In this document: positions 1 through 12,060 of the stretch, in pieces
Position numbering within the stretch: the first letter of the stretch is position 1
Layout: each line of letters begins with the position of its first letter
Assembly (NCBI GenBank): GCA_950295325.1
Contig: OX485803.1
Location: forward strand, 37,029,554 to 37,093,553
Origin: Polytrichum commune
Taxonomy: Eukaryota; Streptophyta; Polytrichopsida; Polytrichales; Polytrichaceae
Direction: 5' to 3'
Length of the DNA stretch: 64,000 nt
Notes under the pieces: generated by a model
The model's database searches: none
What the model was told of the DNA's origin: nothing
Seen by the model: the letters and a program-made list of their open reading frames with translations, nothing else
Program-made: the position numbers and the translations under genes

Positions 1-1907
1 GTGGCCTCCAACACTCCATCCATGAACCTAACATCTTGGGAGTTAGATGGTCCCGGATCCGTTGGAGGCGCTTGTCTCCCGTTACTACCATTAGGTGGAA
101 CTCCTTGTCTATTTTGTATTGGAATGTAACCGGTTGTAGTTTGCAAGCCCGCCGGTGGATGAAAAGTTTGCCTAGCATTACTATGGTCATAGTATAAGTT
201 AGGTGGCCTAAGTTCATTGGCCGGTACTCCTTGTGGCCTAGCACCTCGCATATTATCCCTTGCTTGTTGTTGTGGATTAGCCACCGGGTAAGGGACATTA
301 ATTATTTTGTCCGGTTGGCGACACGTATCCGAGGGATGACTTCCTCCACAATTGCTACAATTAAACTCTTGACCTTCGGACCAACATTGTCCTTGAGCGT
401 GCCACCTTCCACAAAAGGGATGAAATTCCTTCTTCTCTAAATTTTGGCCACCTTGCCCTCTAGGTTGTGGTCCTCTATTGCTTCCATTTCCATAGTGAGG
501 TGGCGCTTGACCTCGTTGATTTTGTTGAGGTGGGTTACCGTTTCCTCTTTGGTCACGGTTTTGTCCACTTCTACAAAATTGACGCGTGTGGCCCGGTTGG
601 CCACATTGGACACACCATAATCCGGAAGAATGCCTACCCGACTCAACCGGGGGTGGAGGCCCCGGTTGTTGACTCCGGATCATTAATGACATTTGATCCG
701 TGAGGCTTTGCATTTGTTTTATCATAGCCTCTTGGAATCCTAGTTGGCTAGCACCTAGTCTTCTCTCAACCTCCTCCAAGTGTGGATCCGTTCTAGGGGC
801 CGGTAGTGCCAAAAGAGGTGCCGGTTCCCTAACCGCTAAAGGTCGGGGACCGGTGTCCACAATGGCATATGGAATTTGGTTCTCATACTTAGCGGGTTCT
901 ACCGCTACCACCCTAGGGCGTATGGGGATGAATTGTGGGATCAATTCATCCTCCCTTCTCCATAGCCTTTCGTGATCTTTATCCAAGTTTTCAATATCTC
1001 TAGCCGCACGCTTGGCATCCGCCAAGGTCAAGGGATTCCTTTCTAGAACACCCCTAATAGTTCCGGACTTAAAAAACCCTTGAATGAAAAATTGCTTTAG
1101 CGTGTCGTCGTTGAGCATGGTACCCACAAATCTAGTGCACACTAAATCAAACCTCCTAATGTAAGCCGAAATTTCTTCCTCCCTTCCTTGCTTCAATGAC
1201 GACAATGCCCTTAATGCGGTACTTTGACCCACTTCCGGCCTAAATTCGTTAAGAAACTCCCTTTGTAATTGTTCCCATCCCCTAAAATGTCCCTCGGCAT
1301 GATCCCGATACCATTCATAGGCTTCCCCCTCTAGAGTGGTAGGAAACCACACTAACCAATAACCCGGGTCGGTTATGAGGAAGCTAGCCAACCGTTCGAT
1401 ATACCGTTCCATGTGCCGAGAGGGGTCCTCATCCTTGGTCCCATAAAATTTAGGGAGATGAGATGGCATATCCATCGCCGCTAAATTTTGTGGAACCACA
1501 ATTGGTAGGCCTCTTGGCCTAACCAATGGGTCTATTGGAGGTATAGGAGGTATGGGCGGAATTGGGGGTATGGGTGGTGGATCCATCCCCCGTTCCTCGG
1601 CCATGGTGACCGGTGAACTATTCAACAATCCCCTATCAACTTCTACCGGGAATTCTTCTCTAAGTGTGTAATTTTCCAAAGAAGTTTCACCACTCAATTT
1701 GGAGGGAGTGATCTCCTCTTCAAGTTGAGCTCCAAGTTCTAAGGTGTCTAGAATTGACCTAGTCCTAGGTTCGACGTTCAAACAACTCTCTATTCTAACA
1801 TTATCTTGTTCTAATCTATCACTGATTTTAGAGGACCGCCTCTTTCGAGTAGATTTCTCTAGTCCTACTATCAAACTTGGTTTTTGTGAGCGAGTCCTAC
1901 CTTGCAT
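1..1907 (-). CDS. gag: E1 Gag capsid/nucleocapsid polyprotein (partial)
   Basis: Reading from ATG at 1907-1905 I find no stop to the window edge, giving about 635 codons. The N-terminal third is charged, then proline-rich (PPPIPPIPPIPPI type). A retrotransposon capsid domain follows, recognisable by FYGTKDEDPSRHMERYIERL, EAYEWYRDH and the REFLNEFRPE segment. Near the C-terminus is a CCHC zinc knuckle (C-x2-C-x4-H-x4-C, around 560-620) and a second CxxC-G-x-HxxxxC knuckle around 345-305. Gag packages the element RNA into cytoplasmic particles. Unlike the homologous gag of E2, this copy shows no internal stops, so it may be functional. The start was chosen because the same MQG...S start is conserved in E2. 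Confidence 0.85.
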   Translation of the reverse strand, partial: MQGRTRSQKPSLIVGLEKSTRKRRSSKISDRLEQDNVRIESCLNVEPRTRSILDTLELGAQLEEEITPSKLSGETSLENYTLREEFPVEVDRGLLNSSPVTMAEERGMDPPPIPPIPPIPPIPPIDPLVRPRGLPIVVPQNLAAMDMPSHLPKFYGTKDEDPSRHMERYIERLASFLITDPGYWLVWFPTTLEGEAYEWYRDHAEGHFRGWEQLQREFLNEFRPEVGQSTALRALSSLKQGREEEISAYIRRFDLVCTRFVGTMLNDDTLKQFFIQGFFKSGTIRGVLERNPLTLADAKRAARDIENLDKDHERLWRREDELIPQFIPIRPRVVAVEPAKYENQIPYAIVDTGPRPLAVREPAPLLALPAPRTDPHLEEVERRLGASQLGFQEAMIKQMQSLTDQMSLMIRSQQPGPPPPVESGRHSSGLWCVQCGQPGHTRQFCRSGQNRDQRGNGNPPQQNQRGQAPPHYGNGSNRGPQPRGQGGQNLEKKEFHPFCGRWHAQGQCWSEGQEFNCSNCGGSHPSDTCRQPDKIINVPYPVANPQQQARDNMRGARPQGVPANELRPPNLYYDHSNARQTFHPPAGLQTTTGYIPIQNRQGVPPNGSNGRQAPPTDPGPSNSQDVRFMDGVLEA

Positions 1908-2800
1908 TCCATAAGAATCGATCGACCCTCACTTGACCACACATAATCCTAGCAATTCCCCTCTTAATATTTTCACTTGTCTTGGTGTGGTTATAATTTT
2001 TTTAGGAGGTGAGGAAAAGAACCTGCAAGCCCACTTAGGTGAAAGAATCCCAATAGGGGATAGGCATGTTCATGTTAATTTTTTGGTTAAGTCGGAGCAT
2101 CACCTCCGCACCTTCCCGCAAATTAACACTCACCACAATACCGATTGTGAGGGGGTGACCTTCCGAGTAGATTATGTTAAAAGTCGAGGCTTCACCCTTC
2201 AACTTCTCACACCATCCACAATTCGGGAATTACCCTCTACAACGGATAACAACAATCACGAGTACAAAAGGCATTCCTTAATTAGTTAATGAGTTCACTT
2301 TGAAGAAATAAACATACCTTGAGCAATCGCATCCCCCTGTGAGTTAGCACTCCCCTCAATCGTGACTCAATGTAACAACACCATAAACTTTGTGAAATAT
2401 TAATTTAATCTAGAGCATGAAATGACAACTCCCAAAACTTTGAGACTCACCCCGAGGTGAGTGTCAAAGTTCAATGTCCTAAGATGAATTTACCCTCTAA
2501 TGTTTTAATGAGCTACTCGGTTATAGGTTCCTTTTAAGTTCTTAGCAAATCCCCAAAAAGGTTGAGGACGTACCTTCGCCGCGCTCCTTCCTCAAAAATG
2601 AATTTGCGTAATTGACAATGCAATTCATTCCAAGGAATAGTTGAAATACAATGAATTCAAATGTAACCCAAAGAGAGAATACTTACCGAGTTTCGGGTGC
2701 TCCTTCCCTTCTCTCAAGTTTGTGTCTCCAATTTTTCCTAGTTGCCTCCAAGTCTCCTAGTCGCCTCCAAGTCTTGTAACTACCTTCCGCTTCGCTCCCG
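1908..2800 (-). other. E1 untranslated leader
   Basis: This lies between the primer-binding site and gag and corresponds to the 0.8-kb leader of E2. The plus-strand 118-codon frame inside it is antisense and has no recognisable features. I see no gene here. Confidence 0.6.
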
Positions 2801-2812
2801 GCGGACGCACCA
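2795..2812 (-). promoter_or_regulatory. E1 primer-binding site
   Basis: Four bases inside the LTR, the minus strand reads TGGTGCGTCCGCCGGGAG. The same string sits four bases inside the LTR of E2. I could not assign the tRNA; it is not the initiator-Met type. Confidence 0.75.
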
Positions 2813-3100
2813 ATTATGTGAGGCCAAACCCCCCACCCTTAAGCGTCCGTAGTCCGAGTAGTGGGTTTGGGCTCACATTCCTCCGCGGTATTGGATTTGG
2901 ACTTGGATGAGTCCATAGTGCAAGGTTCACCCTTCAAGTGGTCTTGGATTTAACTGGAATTTCACTTTTAACAACTCAATGTACGATTTCAATACGTATG
3001 TGGAGAATGCACAAGTTAACTATTTAACCTCCTTATGCTCGGGTGCTATTTTGTCTTTATTTGCTTCTAACGTCCACCCAGCTCCTTACCTTCTAACTAA

Positions 3101-3268
3101 ACAAACCCAGGTCCTTCATAAACCCAGCTCTTTACTTTCTAACTAAACAAACCCAGCTCCTTCATGAACCCAGCTCCTTAGCTTCTAACTAAACAAACCC
3201 AGGTCCTTCATAAACCCAGCTCTTTACTTTCTAACTAAACAAACCCAGCTCCTTCATGAACCCACAAC
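3101..3268. repeat. 92-bp tandem repeat inside E1 LTR
   Basis: Two copies about 92 bp apart (starting at 3101 and 3193), each made of two similar half units containing ACAAACCCAG and CTTCATRAACCCAG. They lie near the 3' end of the LTR and are absent from E2's LTR. Confidence 0.7.
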
Positions 3269-3771
3269 TTTGTAGTTGTAATCCCCAACTACCTCACTAA
3301 TTATTCAAGCCCTTAACTAATCTTCCTACCTAATTTCCCTAATTCTACTAACAACCCCTTTCTAATCACACAATTCTTCTCTAATCCTAAAATCCTAAAA
3401 TCCTAGAGAGGAGAAGGGGAGAGAGAATTTCCTAACTTCACTAAGACTAACTAATCCACACAAGTATATTTTTGCACTCATCACAACATCAAGTGCTCAA
3501 CTCTTAAACATGGAACTTGCAACCACGTGTATTCAAAACATGAACTTTAAGTACCACAAATTGGAATCATGAATAAACTTTAAAATCCTTCACGTCAACA
3601 CTAATTCTACCAAGAGGTCAAGCCCTCTTCAAGGCTAACAAGCCTTGGCTCTCAAACTAAAAACTAAGCACACACATGTGCTCCAATATGGCTTCCCACA
3701 CCCACACTTATAACTCGTGGGGTGCCTTGGAGCACAAAGGAAAGAGAGGATGAGTGAGGGAAGAATGAGGG

Positions 3772-3779
3772 ATTATATA
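3772..3779 (-). promoter_or_regulatory. Probable TATA box of E1 LTR
   Basis: The minus strand reads CTATATAATCCCTCATTC here, and the identical string occurs in E2's LTR at 12405-12422. Conservation of an AT-rich box in the same context of two diverged LTRs supports it as the core promoter for the element transcript. Confidence 0.55.
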
Positions 3780-4480
3780 GTAAGCTTGAGGGGGTGAGCA
3801 CCCTCAAGGCTCACGATAAGCCCTTGAGATTTCCTCCTACTTAGTAGGCGCCAATCCTATCTTCTAAGCCTTCCTCCCTCAAATGATCAACAAGGATCCT
3901 AATTCGAACATTTAACTAGCCTTGGCTTTCTACCTACCACACTTTACCAAACTTGGGATGCTTCAACCCAAACTTAGCCTCCTTCGCTTTCCGCCGCCAT
4001 AACTTTCTCCCCTTACTTTCCCAAATCGTCGCTCACCACTTAATTCAAACCACGATGCTTAACTCGTGATTTGATTGGTGCTTTGAGAATTTGCTTATCC
4101 TCCACCTTGCATTCTTCCTTGGGCCTTCCCCATTAAGTGGCCATGATGAGGTGGTCCACTTGTGCGCTCCATGTGATCCTCCATTCATCCCAATTCGAAT
4201 GCACTTGCCTCTTGAGTCACTTTGGTTGTCTCCATCCATTTGTACTAGCCTACTCACTAACTACTCAATCCAAGTTCTCCTTACCTATCCTCATTCACTC
4301 AAATCCTTCCGAAGGTAAAAACACAATAACAACTCACATCCTAGCCTCTTACAACATGGTACTTCTAAGACTAACATTTCACTCTTTTTATATTTTTGTG
4401 AAGTAACATGCTACTTCAAAGTGCATCAACTAACGTTTCAAGGGTCTAAGACTAAATGTGGGCACCCTTTTGGGCTCACA

Positions 4481-5065
4481 GCCTTGAAGAGGGCTTGACC
4501 TCTTGTTAGTAATAGTTGGGCGTGAATGATTTAAAGTTCAATTTATGGCTTTGTTTGAATACTTGGATTTACATTGATTAGCCTTATACTTATGCGGATG
4601 TGCAAAGTCTCTTATTGGAGCATTTAGTTTTGTTGGACTTCATATGAATTTTTGAGAGCCAAAAAACCGAGACTATGTCCAAACTTCCAAAAACTAGTGA
4701 AAAAGTGTAGGTTCAAAGGGAACAGCGTAGAATTGCGACCATATACTTTGTGGCAGTAGAAATATTATTGTATATTCATGTAGAGGACTTCATTACCTAT
4801 CCATGGATACCAAGAATTCATTTTTTGGACTTCATATGAATTTTTGAAAGCCAAAAAACCGAGACTATGTCCAAACTTCCAAACTTCCAAACTTCGAGAT
4901 TAAGGAGTGTAAGAAGACATAGTATAGACTTGGCTAAGTTGCGTATATTCCAACGATAGATTGGAATCATACATTGTGTTACAAAGAAAGAAATCTCTAC
5001 ATGTCATTATAAACTTCTCCATTCGGGCTAAGACGAAATTGAAGGGTGGAGGCTTTTTGGTGACA
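4481..5065 (+). repeat. E2 5' LTR, truncated copy (585 bp)
   Basis: It matches 12552-13136 over its whole length. The first 491 bases of the full LTR are absent because E1 begins at 4480. It ends GGTGACA, followed by TAAA and the primer site. Inside is a direct repeat of about 60 bp (4630-4693 and 4820-4883, both with GGACTTCATATGAATTTTTG). Confidence 0.9.
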
Positions 5066-5069
5066 TAAA

Positions 5070-5087
5070 TGGTGCGTCCGCCGGGAG
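5070..5087 (+). promoter_or_regulatory. E2 primer-binding site
   Basis: TGGTGCGTCCGCCGGGAG begins four bases after the LTR and is identical to the site in E1. The tRNA is not identified. Confidence 0.75.
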
Positions 5088-5902
5088 TTGGAGCTTGGAG
5101 AGTGGGCGACGGAAGTCTTGGAAGGCGGTAGGAGAGCGAAGCGTGAAGAGCGATTAAAGGACGGAGCACTCGTGAGAGGTATGTTTTGCATTTAGTATTT
5201 ATTTTATGCAATTTCAATTGAAGAAGGAGCACGGCAAAGGTGCGACTACTAAATCTTCTTAGGATGGCATAAACGAAGATCACGTTAATAGGATCCGCAC
5301 TAGAAAACTAAGAGGTAGAGGGATAATTAAAGAATTAGGATTTCAAACTTCAAATACTCACTCGGTGGTGAGAGTTTAAAGTTTTTAAACTAGAGGGTTT
5401 TAGTGTTTTTCAATTGCAATTATTGAAGTGTCTTTATGTTTAGCAATTCGATCAAGGGGAAAGACTAATAAAGCAGGAGGAAGCAAATTGCTTGAGGTAA
5501 GCAAAATTTCTTCCAATTGAAAAAAATATTAAATTAAAAAAGGATTTTTGTAATTGTCTTTGTCGTGACGAACGGAGAGGGTAATTCCAAACTTGGAAGT
5601 ATAATGTAAGGAATCGAAGGGTGAACCTCGATTCCAAGCATGGTACCCAAGAATGGTCAGCCCCTCACGAAGAGTCTTGTTGCAAGTGTTGAGCGTAAAA
5701 GGGGTGTGACGAGGTGATACTCGCACTAACATTGAAGCTAACATGAGCTTTCCATCCCCTATTGGGATTGTTCATTGAAAATTGTATGTCCCTATTTCCT
5801 CACCTCCAAAACAATTTATCACACGAACTAAGCGGAAATATTAAAGAGTGAAACTTGTGAAAATTTGGTTGGTCAAGGTGAGGGTTGATCGATGAATGAT
5901 GG
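5088..5902 (+). other. E2 untranslated leader
   Basis: About 0.8 kb of AT-rich sequence between primer site and gag, partly similar to the E1 leader. The short frames on either strand show no conserved features. A packaging signal is expected here but I cannot point to it. Confidence 0.55.
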
Positions 5903-7613
5903 ATGCAAGGAAACACGAGATCTCATAAACCTAAGTTAGCATTAGAATTAAAGAAAAATATTACAAAGCGAAGGTCTTCTAATATAGAGGAAGTAGTAGA
6001 GGGGGTAGGTACTAGTGTAGAAGGTAGCTTTAGGGGTGAACCATTGATAGAAGTATCTCCGGTAACTACTCGATTAGAGGAAGGAAATTTTCCTTCCCTA
6101 TTGAATGAAGAATTAGTTGAAGAGCCTAATAGGACTAGACAAGAGAATAATGTAAGCACTAGAGAATCTAGTGAAGGAGGACTACAAAATACCATGGATC
6201 CTTTAAGGGGAGGTGGAGTCCCACCTCCCATAGCACCAATTCCTCCCATCGATCCATTGGTTAGGCCGCGAGGCCTACCAATAATCGTACCCCAAGGGTT
6301 GGTTTCAATAGACATACCCTCTAACCTCCCGAAATTCTACGGGACTAAAGATGAGGACCCGTCTAGACATATGGAGAGATTCATTGAGAGGGTAATTAGC
6401 TCATTAATTACCAACCAACAATATTGGTTAGTGTGGTTTCCTACGACCTTAGATGGGGAAGCTTACGAGTGGTATAGAGATCACGACGAGGGACATTTTC
6501 AAACTTGGGATCAATTACAACGGGAGTTTCTTAATGAATTTCGACCCGAAGTCGGTCAAAGTATGGTTTTTAGAGCCTTAATGACTATGAGGCAAGGAAG
6601 GGACGAAGAAATTTCCGCCTACATTAGGAGATTTGATTGGGTATGCGCAAGGTGGGTAGGTGATTTGCTCATCGATGACACTCTAATGCAATTTTTTATG
6701 AGAGGGTTTGTCAAAGCGACTACTATTAGGGGTGTGTTACAAAGAAACCCTCGCACCCTAGACGAGGCTAAGGTAGCCGCTAGAGACATGGAACATATCG
6801 AGAGGGATTATGAGCGGCTATGGAGGAAAAATGATGAGTTAATCCCTCAATTCATCCCTCTCGTACCTAAGACGGGAATGGACCCGATTAGGCCGCTTAA
6901 TGCCCTCCATATGTCTCCATTGAAGCGGCCTCAATTCCCTTAGCGGTGACAGGCCCCCCAACCATGTTAGCATTGCCGGCCCCTAGGATGGACCCTCAAA
7001 TTGAAGAGATAGTGCTACTCAACTAGGGTTTCAAGAGACGATGTTAAAACAATTTCAAAATCTAACGGACCAAATGGCATTGTTAATAAAAAATCAACAA
7101 CCCGGTCCTCCACCTCAAATAGAGTCGGGAAATCACTTATCGGGATTTTGGTGCACTAATTGTTAACAACACGGTCATACGCTTCAATTTTGTAGAAATG
7201 GGCCAAACCGCAATCAACGAACGAACAATAATGGTCCTCAACAAAACCCAAGGGGTCCGAATCAAAATCAAAACCAAGGGAATAATCGGGGCCCTCCGCC
7301 ACGTGGACAAACTAGCCAAAGTACCGAGAAAAAGGATTTTCACCATCTTTGCGGTAGATATCATGTCATAGGGCAATGTTGGTCGGAAAACCAAGGTCAA
7401 GTGTGTAATAACTGTGGAGGCCCCCACGCGTCTAACCAATGTCGTCATCCGGACAAGGTAAGTGGAGCACCGAACCTTCCAACCAACACGACACAACCGG
7501 GTCAAAATATTATGAGGGGTTCACAAAATGAAGGTAATAATACACTTAAACCTTCCAACTTCTACTATGATGGGAATACGAACCTTCCGGGGCAAGGAGG
7601 TCAAGTTACATAA
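5903..7613 (+). pseudogene. gag: E2 Gag, broken by stops and a frameshift
   Basis: The first frame (5903-6943, 346 residues) starts with the same MQG...S start as E1 gag and contains the capsid domain (FYGTKDEDPSRHMERFIERV, EAYEWYRDHDEGHFQTW, EFLNEFRPEVGQS) at about residues 145-300. A TAG at 6941-6943 closes it, apparently together with a frame change. The E1-like reading resumes in another frame with TAG at 7024-7026 and TAA at 7164-7166, the latter inside the first zinc knuckle. A second CCHC-like knuckle (NNCGGPHASNQC) is intact near 7404-7440. Comparison with the open E1 gag shows these are lesions rather than normal gene boundaries. As it stands the copy cannot make a full capsid/nucleocapsid protein. 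Confidence 0.88.
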
Positions 7614-7625
7614 TTACCTAAACAA

Positions 7626-10600
7626 ATGGGACCGTCTACATCTCAAGATGTCCGATTTATAGATTCCTCCACCATTCCGGTAACTTTAGAGATGTCCACA
7701 AATGGTCAGGGTCCATGTCTTCCACATTCTAACTCCATATCATATGAGATAAAGGGTCTTAAGGAGGAAGTTGTGCATAAGGCCCCGGCATTAGCCGTTA
7801 CCACTAGAGCAATGAGAGGTAATGCACCATTAGAAGTAGAGGAGGAGGAGGAAGAAGAGGAAAATCCCTTGGGGGAAATTCTTTATTTTTCGGAGTTGGA
7901 GAATGTAACTAGAGAGGCTAGGAAGGCCACTAAGGCATTAGAGAGAGAAAATGAAATTGTCCATGAGAGGGAAAGGTCTAATGTCATCCATGATTTAGAT
8001 GGTAGTGATGTAGGAGAGTGGGAAGGTCCGGGCATTCCGGTAGAAGAGTTTGATAGTGTTAAAAGGCCTAAGGCCGATAGAGTAGATGGATACGACCTTT
8101 GGGCCGACCTTAGCTCACTAAAGGCCGATATCACCTTTGGTCAATTATTAGAGATCTCACCGGTAGCTAGGAAGACTTTGAAGGACGGAATGCCCGTGAA
8201 TAGGAGGGCTAAGAGGCCAAAGACTAGAGTGTCGGCAAGGGTCCAAATGCAAGGAAGAACTCGGGAAGTCAAGGCGGTGGAGATTGAAGTAACGATAGTG
8301 GACAAGGTGGTTCCTCATGTTTTGGTGGATGGTGGAAGTAGTCTCAATATTCTACCGGAGCACACTATGAGGAAATTGGGCTTAAGTTTGACGGGTCCTT
8401 CGCCATTTGTGATTAATATGGCTAATCAAAGTCCGGTGGTTCCGGTGGGAATCATCAAAGATTGTCGGCTTAACACGGGAGGTGAAGAATACATTGTGAC
8501 CTTCCAAGTCATTAAGATGCACGACAATAAGGATGCATTTCCCATTTTGTTAGGGCGACCTTGGTTAAGGATGTCTAACGCCGTAGTAGATTGGGGAGGA
8601 CACAAACCTTCTATCACCTATGGTCCCGTAGATAATAGAGTCAAGGTCTCTATTGCACCTTTAGGTGGTTGGGTTAGGGAGGAGATTGATCCAATGTCGG
8701 ATGAAGAGGAAAATGGCGGAACTAAGGAGGATTTTGAGGATACATTGGTGGGGGTTGTTCAAGACAAGGAGAAGGCTAAAATGTATTCCTCTAGCGGGTT
8801 CTTAGGTCCTAAGTTTTATAATCAAGATGTTGATGGGGATTTTATACATTGGTCAAGGCAATACACGGAGTCTATTAGCGACGTCATGATGATGACTCAT
8901 AGTTGTATCCTCCAAAATAGGGTGTCTAGAGAATATTATTTGTCCTTAGAGCCGTGTGAGGTTCTCACGGAGGAGGAATGGGTGAAGGGAGGACTCACTC
9001 CATGGTTAGATGATATTGAGTTGAGTGATGTGAGTTTGGTATATATAGATGGGACTCAAGATGAGGAGGCCATGTTAGAACTCTCAAAATTAGAGCTCGC
9101 TTTGCATTTTAAAACTACTTCTACGGGCATTATAGTGGGTCATGATGTCAAGGACTACCTTAATGTATCCAACGATTGGTATAGAGATACCGAGGAGCAA
9201 ACACGAGTGGTCGAAGAAGATTGGAAGTTTGTGGACGTCAAAATGAAGGATGAGAAAGTTAGACCTATGAAGATGGGCTCTAAACTCGATAAGAAGGAGA
9301 TTAAGGAGTATAGCGACTTAATAGATGAGTTTAGTGATACCTTTGCTTGGTCATATGATGAGCTCTAGGGGATTCCTAGAGAGATGGTTGAGCATCGTAT
9401 TCCGTTAGTTCCGGGCTCTAAACCGGTGAGACAAAAAGAGAGAAGGATGAATCTTAGATTGCAATTATTGGTCAAGGCAGAATTAGAGAGGTTGTTGCAG
9501 GCTGGGTTTATAAAGCCGGTAGAGATTACGGATTGGGTTTCTCCTATGGTGTTAGTGAAAAAGAAAAATGGGAAGCTTAGAGTTTGTGTAGACTATAGGA
9601 AGCTCAATGATTGTACGTAAAAGGATCATTTTCCTTTGCCGTTCATTACCTTGTTGTTAGAGGAGGTAGGGGGTCATGAGAGGTACACATTCATGGATGG
9701 ATACGCCGGCTACAACCAAGTAGCCATAGCACTAGCGGATTTGCACAAGACGGCATTTACAACACCTTGGGGGACTTTCATATGGGTGGTGATGCCATTT
9801 GGTTTATGCAACGCACCGGCAATGTTCCAACGACTAGTCATGTATATCTTCAGTGACTTGCTCTTCAAATCCATGACGGTTTATATTGATGATTTTAGTA
9901 CCCAATCTAGTACTAAGGAGCATGTGCATTGTGTGAGAGAGGCCTTAATTAGGTGTAGGCAAATGCGGTTGGCATTAAACCCGGACAAGACATTTCTAGG
10001 GGTACAAAGGGGAGTTTTGTTGGGTTATGTTGTGAGTGAAAATGGGAGAGAACCGGATCCCGACAAGATCGCGGTCATTGATGGGTTAGAAACTCCGAAA
10101 AATGCCAAGGGGATCTCGAAATTGTTACGTCATGTGGGGTGGTATAGGGAGTTGATTCCGGATTTTGCAAAGATAGCGGTCCCTATCATTCAATTGCTCA
10201 AGAAGGATGTTAGATTTGTTTGGACGGATGAGTGCCAAAAAACCTTTGTTGAGTTGAGGTCCAAATTGAGCACTTATCCCGTCTTAAGGCCCCCGGATTG
10301 GGAAAAGCCTTTTCATGTGTATTATGATGCCAGCAATGTAGCGGTCGGTAGTGCCTTGTGTCAATCTACGGGAGAGAAGGGGAAGGATCTACCCGTAGCT
10401 TACGCTAGTAAGCAATTGACTTCCGCGGAGAGGAATTACTCCACTACGGAGAGAGAGTGTCTAGCCATGGTATTTTCGGTCAAGAAGTTTAGGCACTATC
10501 TTATTTGTAATCCGGTAGTATTTTTTGTGGACCACATGGCCATTAAGTATTTGGTCAACGAGCCAGAGTTGAGTGGAAGGTTGGCTAGGTGGGTTTTGTT

Positions 10601-12002
10601 ACTTGAAGAGTTTGATTACACGGTGGAATATAAACTGGGTCGCATGCATTTACAAGCCGACCACTTGTCTAGATTGTCGGAGGAGATGGGCACTACGCCA
10701 ATAGACGATAGCCTCATGGATGATAGATTGTTTGTAGTCACGTCCACACCAGATTGGTATGCCGGAATTGTAGAATTCTTGACCACTCAACAATTACCAT
10801 CCGAATGGACCAAGGAGGAGAAAAGAAAGATTATAGTCAATAGTAGGCACTTTGCCGTGATAGGCAATAGATTATTCAGGAGAGGAGCGGATACCATCTT
10901 GAGAAGATGTGTATCGCAAGTAGAGGTTCCGGATATTCTAGAGGCATGTCATGATATTGCTTGTGGAGGATATTTTTCTGGCCAACTTACCGGCCAGAAA
11001 ATCCTTAGAGCGGGTTACTTTTGGCCTACATTATTCCAGGATTCACACGACTATGTTAAAAGGTGTGATGCTTGCCAAAGGTACGCTAGAAATGACCTTA
11101 GGATGGAGATGCCATTACACATTTCATTACCACTAGTTCCCTTTGAGAAATGGGGAATAGATTATGTAGGGGAGGTCCATTCCCACTCTTCGAGGGGGAT
11201 GGTCTACATTGTTGTAGCTACCGAGTATTTGACTAAATGGGCGGAGGCTAAGGCGGTCAAAACCGACACGGCCGCATGTGCCGCTACATTCATGTACGAA
11301 AATATCATTACTAGGTTTGGGGTCCCAAAGATTCTAGTTAGTGATAGAGGAACTTATTTTCTTAATGACCTCATTTCCGAGATGACTCAAAGGTTTAAAA
11401 TCGACCATAGGAAGATAACTCCCTATCACCCTCAAACTAATGGCCAAACCGAGCGAATGAACGGAATTCTAGTCGGCATTTTACGCAAGACGGTCATCAA
11501 CTCAAAGAGAGATTGGGACGTAAAGCTAAACGCGGCTTTGTGGGCTTATCGGACAACTTACAAGGTGACAACACAAGCAACTCCGTTTTCTTTGGTGTAC
11601 GGTATTGAGGCTACACTTCCTATTGAATTTGAGGTAGAGTCATTAAGGGTTGCAATAGGGACACGCCTCAACGACAATGAGCCTTTGAGAAATAGGCTAG
11701 AGAATCTAGAGGAGTTGGATGAGAAGAGGCGGAGGGCCGCTCAACACATGGAGGCAATCCAAAGACGAAGGAAGGTTATTTTTGACAAGCGTCACAATAA
11801 GAGAGCATTAGAGAGAGGAATGTTGGTCATGCTCCAAGACGGGAAGAAAAAGGATTTTCCGGGGAAGTTTGATGCGGTTTGGTTAGGTCCTTACATTGTG
11901 GCGAATACATGGTCTAATAACTCGGTGCAATTGGAGACACTCAACGGACAAAGCTTCCCGACGCGAACGGCCGGAAGTAGGTGCAAGCAATTCCACACAT
12001 GA
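7626..12002 (+). pseudogene. pol: E2 Pol polyprotein (protease-RT-RNase H-integrase) with two in-frame stops
   Basis: All pieces are in one frame, interrupted by TAG at 9366-9368 and TAA at 9618-9620. The aspartic protease has DGG rather than D-S/T-G (LVDGGSSLNILP, Asp near residue 235) and the ILLGRPWL flap region. Reverse transcriptase follows, with LRVCVDYRKLN before the second stop, FMDGYAGYNQ, MPFGLCNAPA and the catalytic YIDDF at about 9882-9896. RNase H shows YDASNVAVG and TTERECLAMVFSVKKFRHYL. Integrase has the core GIDYVGE, VSDRGT and NGQTERM carrying the D, D and E residues, then a GPY motif (WLGPYIV) near 11880. Both stops fall at conserved positions. Downstream of 9620 the frame is open for 794 codons. 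Confidence 0.92.
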
Positions 12003-12060
12003 AAACGACTTGACTTCAAGCAAGACATTCTAGGAGTCGGTCCCAGATGGTCGCCAATAA

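Larger units (their letters stand above)
1..4480 (-). mobile_element. Ty3/gypsy LTR retrotransposon E1, 5' part
   Basis: From right to left it has a 5' LTR (2817-4480), a primer-binding site, a non-coding leader and gag, and it then runs off the left edge of the window. The same order, primer site and gag sequence occur in E2 on the other strand, so the two belong to one family. Pol and the 3' LTR must lie beyond base 1. Its outer end directly abuts the truncated 5' LTR of E2, which fits insertion of E1 into E2. It is partial here only because of the window edge. Confidence 0.9.
2817..4480 (-). repeat. E1 5' LTR (1664 bp)
   Basis: In plus orientation it starts TGTGAGGCC and ends GGGCTCACA, so both ends carry the short TGTGAG/CTCACA inverted repeat. 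Large parts match E2's 3' LTR in reverse complement, including the segment around 3600-3960. The same family provides the solo LTR at 45855-47480. It is longer than E2's LTR because of extra sequence near both ends and a tandem-repeat block. Confidence 0.9.

Noticed and set aside
1933-2289. 118-codon plus-strand frame
   Set aside because: It lies antisense in the E1 leader, shows no conserved features and has no counterpart in E2.
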